The notes under the pieces: generated by a model | Databases searched by the model: none | Told to the model about the DNA's origin: nothing | What the model saw: the letters and a program-made list of their open reading frames with translations, nothing else | Translations under genes and position numbers: made by a program | Assembly: GCF_003008615.1 (NCBI RefSeq) | Contig: NZ_CP027657.1 | Location: 3,658,001 to 3,722,000 of the forward strand | From: Pseudomonas mendocina | GTDB lineage: Bacteria > Pseudomonadota > Gammaproteobacteria > Pseudomonadales > Pseudomonadaceae | Direction: 5' to 3' | DNA: 64,000 nucleotides | In this document: in pieces, positions 61,301 to 64,000 of the stretch | Layout of the letters: each line of letters opens with the position of its first letter | Position numbering within the stretch: position 1 is the stretch's first letter

Positions 61301-63785
61301 ATTGCGGCGCATTGTTGATGGCCAGGGTGATGCTGGCGCTGATACCGGGTTCGCCGGTGTCGTCGCCGCCGCCAGCGTTGCCGCCGTTGTCGCGAATGCT
61401 GGTCAGGGTGATGGTGCGGGTGCCGGTGGTGGCTTCGCGTGTGTCGTTGACGTAGGTGAGGCCGTTGACCAGGGCCTGTGCCGTGGCGGAGTTGATGCCG
61501 CTGCTGTCGATGACCAGCGTGGCGCTGTCACCGCTGCGCGTGTAGGTATAGGTGTAGGCGCCTGCGTTGCCGCTGGCGGACTGCGACAGGTCGATGTGCG
61601 TGCCGGCAACGATGATGAATTCGTTGGCGACACCGTTCAGCCCATCGAGGTTGAGAGTCAGCTGGATGATCGACTGGCCGACCTCGCCGGTGCTGACGGT
61701 CGTGTCCCTGAACAGCGCAACGAGAGTACCGCTGGTGTCGTAGGCCGCCCCTGTGACCGGTGTGGTGGTCAGTTGCGGAGCGGTATTGCGGGTCAGTAAC
61801 ACCTCAAGATCGATCACCTGACTGTCGGCCTGGCCATCGTTGGCGCGCAGCTGCAGAGTTACCACGCTGCCATTGGCATCCGTGCCTGCGTTGCTGTAGG
61901 TCAGCTGGCGCAGCACGGCGTTGGCATCGGCGCGGCTGGTGCCGGCGAGGAAAGTGATGGTCAGTGTGCCGCCGCTTTGGGTGAAGGTGGCGATGGCTTC
62001 CCCGGCCTTGAACAGCGTGCCATTTTCCAGGATCAGGTCGTTGCCATCGGCAAAGCCGAATACGTCATTGGCGGAGGCGCCGCCTGCGCGCTCGATGACC
62101 AGTTGGCCGCCGCTGTAGTCACCGGAGCCGCCGGCCAGGCGGTCGAAGTTGGCGTCGCTGAGGGTCAGGCCGCTGGCCAGGGTGATCGCTTCGCCACGGA
62201 TCAGCGTCTGGATCGAGGAGAAGCGGCTCAGGCCATTGCCGGAAACCACGATGGACTGGCCGTCAGCGGATACGGCGATCTCCTGGCCATTGGTCGCGCT
62301 GGTCAGCGTGCCCATGTCGGTCAGGCTGCCATTGGCCGCAACGCTGTAGATATGCACGGTTCCGTTGGTGGCCGTGACATACAGGCGGTTACCTTCGGTA
62401 TTGAGCGACAGGCTGCCGGTCTGGATGCCGCTGATCACATTGGTCTGGGTGAGCCTGTTGTCGGTGCCCAGTTGGTAGAGAGTGAGCCCGCTGCTGGTGG
62501 CCACATACAGGTAGCGGCCATCTTCGGAGGCCACTAGGTCGGTGCCGACGGCGCTGATGTTGATGCTGTCGACCAAGGTCAGGGCGCCTGTGCCCGAGGC
62601 GCTGCGCAGATAGACCGACAGGCTGGGCGGCGTCACGATGCCGGCCCCAGCGTAGGTCACGTAGACGTAGTCGCCGGAGGTGGTGACCATGCCGCTGCGG
62701 CCGTCGGGGCGGTGGATCAGTGTCAGGGCTCCGGTGCTGGTATCGCGGTCGTACACGTACAGGCCGTTGTACTGGCTGCCGACGAACAACTGCTTGCCGT
62801 CATCGGAGATGGCGATGCCGCCGGTCACGCTGGAGCCCACCGCGATGCTGGCGCCGTAGCTCAGCGTGCCATCGGCGTTGACGTTGAGCAGTACCAGGTT
62901 GCCACTGCCTGAGGCGGTGTAGATCGACTTGCCATCGGCGCTCACGACCAGGTGCTTGACCGTGCCCAGATCCTGAACACCGGTCAGTGTCTGCTTCAAT
63001 ACCAGGCTACCGGTATCGCCGACTTCGAACACGCTGATGCTGCTGTTCGAGCCGGCTGCGTAGACGTACTTGCCATCGGCCGAATAGGCCACTTCGGTGG
63101 AACCGGCCAGTACGCCGGTATTCAGCGCTTCGGCTTCCTTGAGCACGTCGCCGGAAATCACCGGTGGTACGTTGACCTGGCTGTCGACCTCGACCGTGGC
63201 CTTGATCGCGCTCAGATCAGTGCTCTGGCCGCCGTCGTCGCTCAGGCTCTGCAGGGTGACGGTAACGGTGCCGCTGGCGACGGACTTGTCGAGCGCCTGG
63301 TAGGCGATGGTGTCGATCAGGGTGCCGACGTCCTGCGGGTCTGGCGCGAACGAATTGAGCGATAGCGTGATGGTCGTGGTGCTGCCGGAAACGCTCACGC
63401 TGTAGACGTAGCCAGTGTCGCCTGCTCGCGTAGTACCGCTACCGGCCACCAGCTCGATGACCTTGCCGTCGATCACCAGCGCCTGATTGCTGCCGGTGCG
63501 ATCGATGGTGATGACCAGGTCGGCCAGCTCGTCGAGGCCACTGGTTTCCTGAAAGACATTGACGTCCGCGAACAGATCGACCGCTGGGAAGCTGGTGGTG
63601 CTGTCGGTGATGGTGAGCGTGTTGTTGACCGGCGTCGCCTCGACGCCCGGCGCCTCGGCAGTCGCTGGCACCTCGGCCTGTGCCGCCACTTCCGCTGCGG
63701 TGGTAACGGCCGCGGCGTCGAGCAGTATGCGCGGCTCCAGGGCCAGGGCGCGGAAATAGCGTTGCGATGGCTTGCGTGTGGTCAT
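55389..63785 (-). CDS. Giant LEPR-XLL repeat protein with three beta-propellers
   Basis: This 2798-residue protein begins with the LEPR-XLL motif LEPRILLDAAA (16-26), a mark of large exported proteins. Three modules follow: repeat A (55-200) with propeller 1 (225-525) and repeat B (535-665); a diverged A-like repeat (670-820), propeller 2 (845-1230), B2 (1240-1365); A2 (1375-1518), propeller 3 (1530-1900), B3 (1905-2045). Then come an A-like repeat (2050-2195), A3 (2215-2350), two putative-Ig/cadherin-like domains (2355-2448, 2450-2540) and a C-terminal region to 2798. Propeller blades read as SADGKxxYVA and SPDGKTLYV, lactonase-like. No RTX nonapeptides were found. Probable surface or secreted adhesin/enzyme. 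Confidence 0.85.
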   Translation of the reverse strand: MTTRKPSQRYFRALALEPRILLDAAAVTTAAEVAAQAEVPATAEAPGVEATPVNNTLTITDSTTSFPAVDLFADVNVFQETSGLDELADLVITIDRTGSNQALVIDGKVIELVAGSGTTRAGDTGYVYSVSVSGSTTTITLSLNSFAPDPQDVGTLIDTIAYQALDKSVASGTVTVTLQSLSDDGGQSTDLSAIKATVEVDSQVNVPPVISGDVLKEAEALNTGVLAGSTEVAYSADGKYVYAAGSNSSISVFEVGDTGSLVLKQTLTGVQDLGTVKHLVVSADGKSIYTASGSGNLVLLNVNADGTLSYGASIAVGSSVTGGIAISDDGKQLFVGSQYNGLYVYDRDTSTGALTLIHRPDGRSGMVTTSGDYVYVTYAGAGIVTPPSLSVYLRSASGTGALTLVDSINISAVGTDLVASEDGRYLYVATSSGLTLYQLGTDNRLTQTNVISGIQTGSLSLNTEGNRLYVTATNGTVHIYSVAANGSLTDMGTLTSATNGQEIAVSADGQSIVVSGNGLSRFSSIQTLIRGEAITLASGLTLSDANFDRLAGGSGDYSGGQLVIERAGGASANDVFGFADGNDLILENGTLFKAGEAIATFTQSGGTLTITFLAGTSRADANAVLRQLTYSNAGTDANGSVVTLQLRANDGQADSQVIDLEVLLTRNTAPQLTTTPVTGAAYDTSGTLVALFRDTTVSTGEVGQSIIQLTLNLDGLNGVANEFIIVAGTHIDLSQSASGNAGAYTYTYTRSGDSATLVIDSSGINSATAQALVNGLTYVNDTREATTGTRTITLTSIRDNGGNAGGGDDTGEPGISASITLAINNAPQWQAEVSDPDRTLYYADGTLNGYTDRVTDMVLSADGKTLIISGSTGDNTGGTSYLRIYSRDTATGELTLVQTFTQGASDNPATEAIEVNGLNAITSMAMHGNNLYLAGNTGDAAIYSLVRFTYDAASGQYSYAGIVATQGVAGVTGLDAQISEIVISADGTSLYTINGVSTIDGATGKSVLTQFSIDPQSGALSYLGAYQGGSAELGMNAPTGIAVSPDGTSVYVSNRSNSMLTVFTRDTQSGALTYAGFINASTIAADTDSATQPSDNRYLLELQDIVISPDGKYVYVGSGQQATLTVFSRDSADGSLTYAGTLALYPYVNSLAIREIAMSSDGSAIYVGFNGGPLAVLSRDSITGAVAFISSLNVGARSNQIAVTPDGLNIYTGRSQFTTGVAVLSALPNANYVASRPSTPFAEGVSFSDADFDAANDYQGAELTISRNGSASANDLFGFKDGAGLSLVGNQIMQGATAIAEFASADGKLTIRFIAEVDKATANQVLQQITYRNDSAEAPTRVDLKLSIGDGGKSSDTVLVLLLSAPEPVLAASGNAASITLGGGSLPGQVDLFEQVSISLGEDGEPLTDLLLTVDRSGADQALIIDGETITLQAGSGHTSTNGYQYTVEVNDGVTSIRIRIDSSTSGATPESAATLIDGIAYKVLADTASAGTVTITLASLSDSSDQIEPGISASVTVRDQRQLPTLGAETGALDYADLLTLLDGTGNNQLQGIQGITVIGDKVYVVRSTTDFVYDEETQTGSDIAINTLFVYQRAADGSLQLLESQEVTGLSGAATLHASDDGNTLYLTGADGIALFNASDLQQLGTFGADIGLISDVVAQGDKVYVTADSKLLVFTRSGASLTLEQTLEDAGDSGMQLDGANAISLSPDGKTLYVATSGGSTLVSVFSIAADGSLTFRQAVAGANAAEFGHYASALNLSADGKTLYVIDNNSLLHVLDVAADGSLNATAALELGENSEITVKDVIVSPDGKSLVVIGDLGFSASWNKYGIFLYSRAEDGSLSLVQKVEGFGDYANYQGTTFNEVRRATFSSDGTQLYLTGIFVKSGWNEGVLVVDLKPVTRTFTEGGEAVAILPGGNLSDPQLDAAGNYQGASLVIERSGGAQDGDAFTFLAGNGLELKDDGTIWKGASAIATFVEANGTLTITFLAGVSQADAQLVLRQVAYASSSNDPEQAGKNATFRIVFDDGENNQAQFDAGVILEGINDPAVVSTSPLNPIFTAGDAPVRLFENTQIDTVETGQGIWKVQVVLSGIAAGDILGIGDERISDLSTLAGKGVQTLPSGQAYNLYADGDDLILDLFLPEASGTPKQAQALIDSLSFASDSTAPEGTRTIGLQIIEDDYSTRSTFSEQATITLRSEAGAEPIPPTASATGSDSTIRIGSDGSLPGDVDLFSDVSVSAGLDSSEIERLVISVDRTGGNQALVIGGTQIALTTGDGVGNGYLYEVTVSGDTTTLSITFTGQSSAEVGTLIDGIAYRVMDSSADSGEVTVTLGEIHNSDNLEAEPGISAKVTLASNTDPQANPGDFVLVDAKAGQHYSIQLPANLFSDTDGDTLTWTIDGLPSGLSFDPLTRTLSGIVQAMGSHDLTLKVSDGWGGEGEIELTLDVVNSEPVANEQFSLGNATPGQAYAVTLPDNLFSDANDSELSWEIVDLPEWLSFDADTRTLSGTAPETTGSYSITLKASDAHGGSATLTLALRVANAEPTASETVLPELSTGFQQLPGNSPTNTFGGPALNAPLFQSSDAPGENPVEATAAAQPAPTSQGLLRGSGSGLADGRGSLSEQLASADGVLTDSGQQNTRGSFSFDGTTLRSNVDLTLGDGRSISLQLPVELPEGGTVQRVTLANGLPLPSWASFDARTGELRIDRERLQRDGVLRLTLISRDGEGKEQRTPMEVRAAQAPANAERETPAEAAAQAESLPERLRQDTSSALLSDALDLLDQLSDLAGEPVAATLRHTA

Positions 63786-63839
63786 GGCAGTCTTCCAGGA
63801 CAGTGAAGGTGAAAATGAGAAGGGCGTGCGGCGTCAGGG

Positions 63840-64000
63840 CTACTCGACCAGGCGTACGTAGGAGCCCTGTTGGCGAATGTCTTCGAGAATCTCGTCCAGG
63901 CGACTTTGAATGCGGCCTTCGGCGGCAGCGAAGTCGAATCCCTGGAGGTAGGTGATGTCACCGCTCTTGACGGCGCAGCGCGCCAGACCGGGGCCGGCGA
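63840..64000 (-). CDS. C-terminal end of unidentified protein (5' outside window)
   Basis: An open frame enters from the right edge and ends at TAG. The visible 52 residues include SGDITYLQGFDFAAAEGRIQ and end RQQGSYVRLVE. They are hydrophilic and helical, with no membrane segment. The stop is 54 bp before the giant protein's start on the same strand, so the gene is probably in the same operon. Codon use and spacing support a real gene; the family is not recognised from this fragment. Confidence 0.6.
   Translation of the reverse strand, partial: AGPGLARCAVKSGDITYLQGFDFAAAEGRIQSRLDEILEDIRQQGSYVRLVE

Noticed and set aside
55389..63785. LapG-type cleavage or RTX-type secretion signals in the giant protein.
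   Set aside because: The N-terminus has TAAE, not a TAAG/AAAG-type site, and no GGxGxD nonapeptide runs were found near the C-terminus.

Overview
The window is GC-rich chromosomal DNA of a Pseudomonas species, most likely from the P. mendocina / P. oleovorans / P. pseudoalcaligenes side of the P. aeruginosa lineage. This rests on gene content and order recalled from P. aeruginosa (arcDABC; universal stress protein next to olsBA; a dehydrocarnitine CoA-transferase cluster with its LysR regulator; a DUF1302-DUF1329 pair followed by a MalT-like LuxR regulator; trifunctional PutA) and on the many short intergenic palindromes of the TAGGGTGCGC and TAGGAGCGG kinds. No tRNA, rRNA, CRISPR array, prophage or insertion-sequence transposase was seen.

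Left third (1-25 kb): a cut-off SDR gene, a thioesterase-TetR unit divergent from an MFS exporter, and a dihydrolipoyl dehydrogenase. Then comes amino-acid metabolism: the arginine deiminase operon arcDABC with a DUF5064 tail and a candidate ANR box, and putA with PutA-type operator hexamers upstream. Two LysR genes and small secreted proteins follow, then an ArgP-like regulator divergent from an ACT-domain protein and an ArgO/LysE exporter. An ArsR-xenB operon and acpH close the section.

Middle (25-43 kb): a P2-type cation ATPase divergent from a tandem universal stress protein, with a good ANR/FNR box between them. Next are olsB-olsA for ornithine lipid, an ODP-type metallo-beta-lactamase-fold protein, a serine hydrolase coupled to a small cysteine-bearing membrane protein, YceI plus cardiolipin synthase, and the DUF1302/DUF1329/MalT-like regulator module. 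Arginine deiminase, arginine export, proline/arginine-derived P5C oxidation and ornithine lipid synthesis all touch the arginine-ornithine pool.

Right third (43-64 kb): the dhcR | dhcA-dhcB-atoB-atoE cluster for short-chain ketoacid CoA activation, thiolysis and uptake, and a heme oxygenase. It ends in a minus-strand block of at least six genes that runs off the window: a cut-off gene, a 2798-residue LEPR-XLL surface/secreted protein with three beta-propellers, a TolC-type lipoprotein, and three adaptor proteins. One adaptor is a plain HlyD/MFP, one is a GAF-like-HlyD fusion and one is an M50 (site-2-protease-like)-HlyD fusion. No ABC ATPase is visible in the block. This apparently ATPase-less export system is the most interesting part of the window.

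Repeats: about a dozen gaps carry short palindromic repeats in several families. Two gaps carry a 142-154 bp element with terminal inverted repeats, and both copies start exactly at the TGA stop codon of the upstream gene in the same orientation. All function calls come from reading the sequence and recalled family knowledge; no database search was run.
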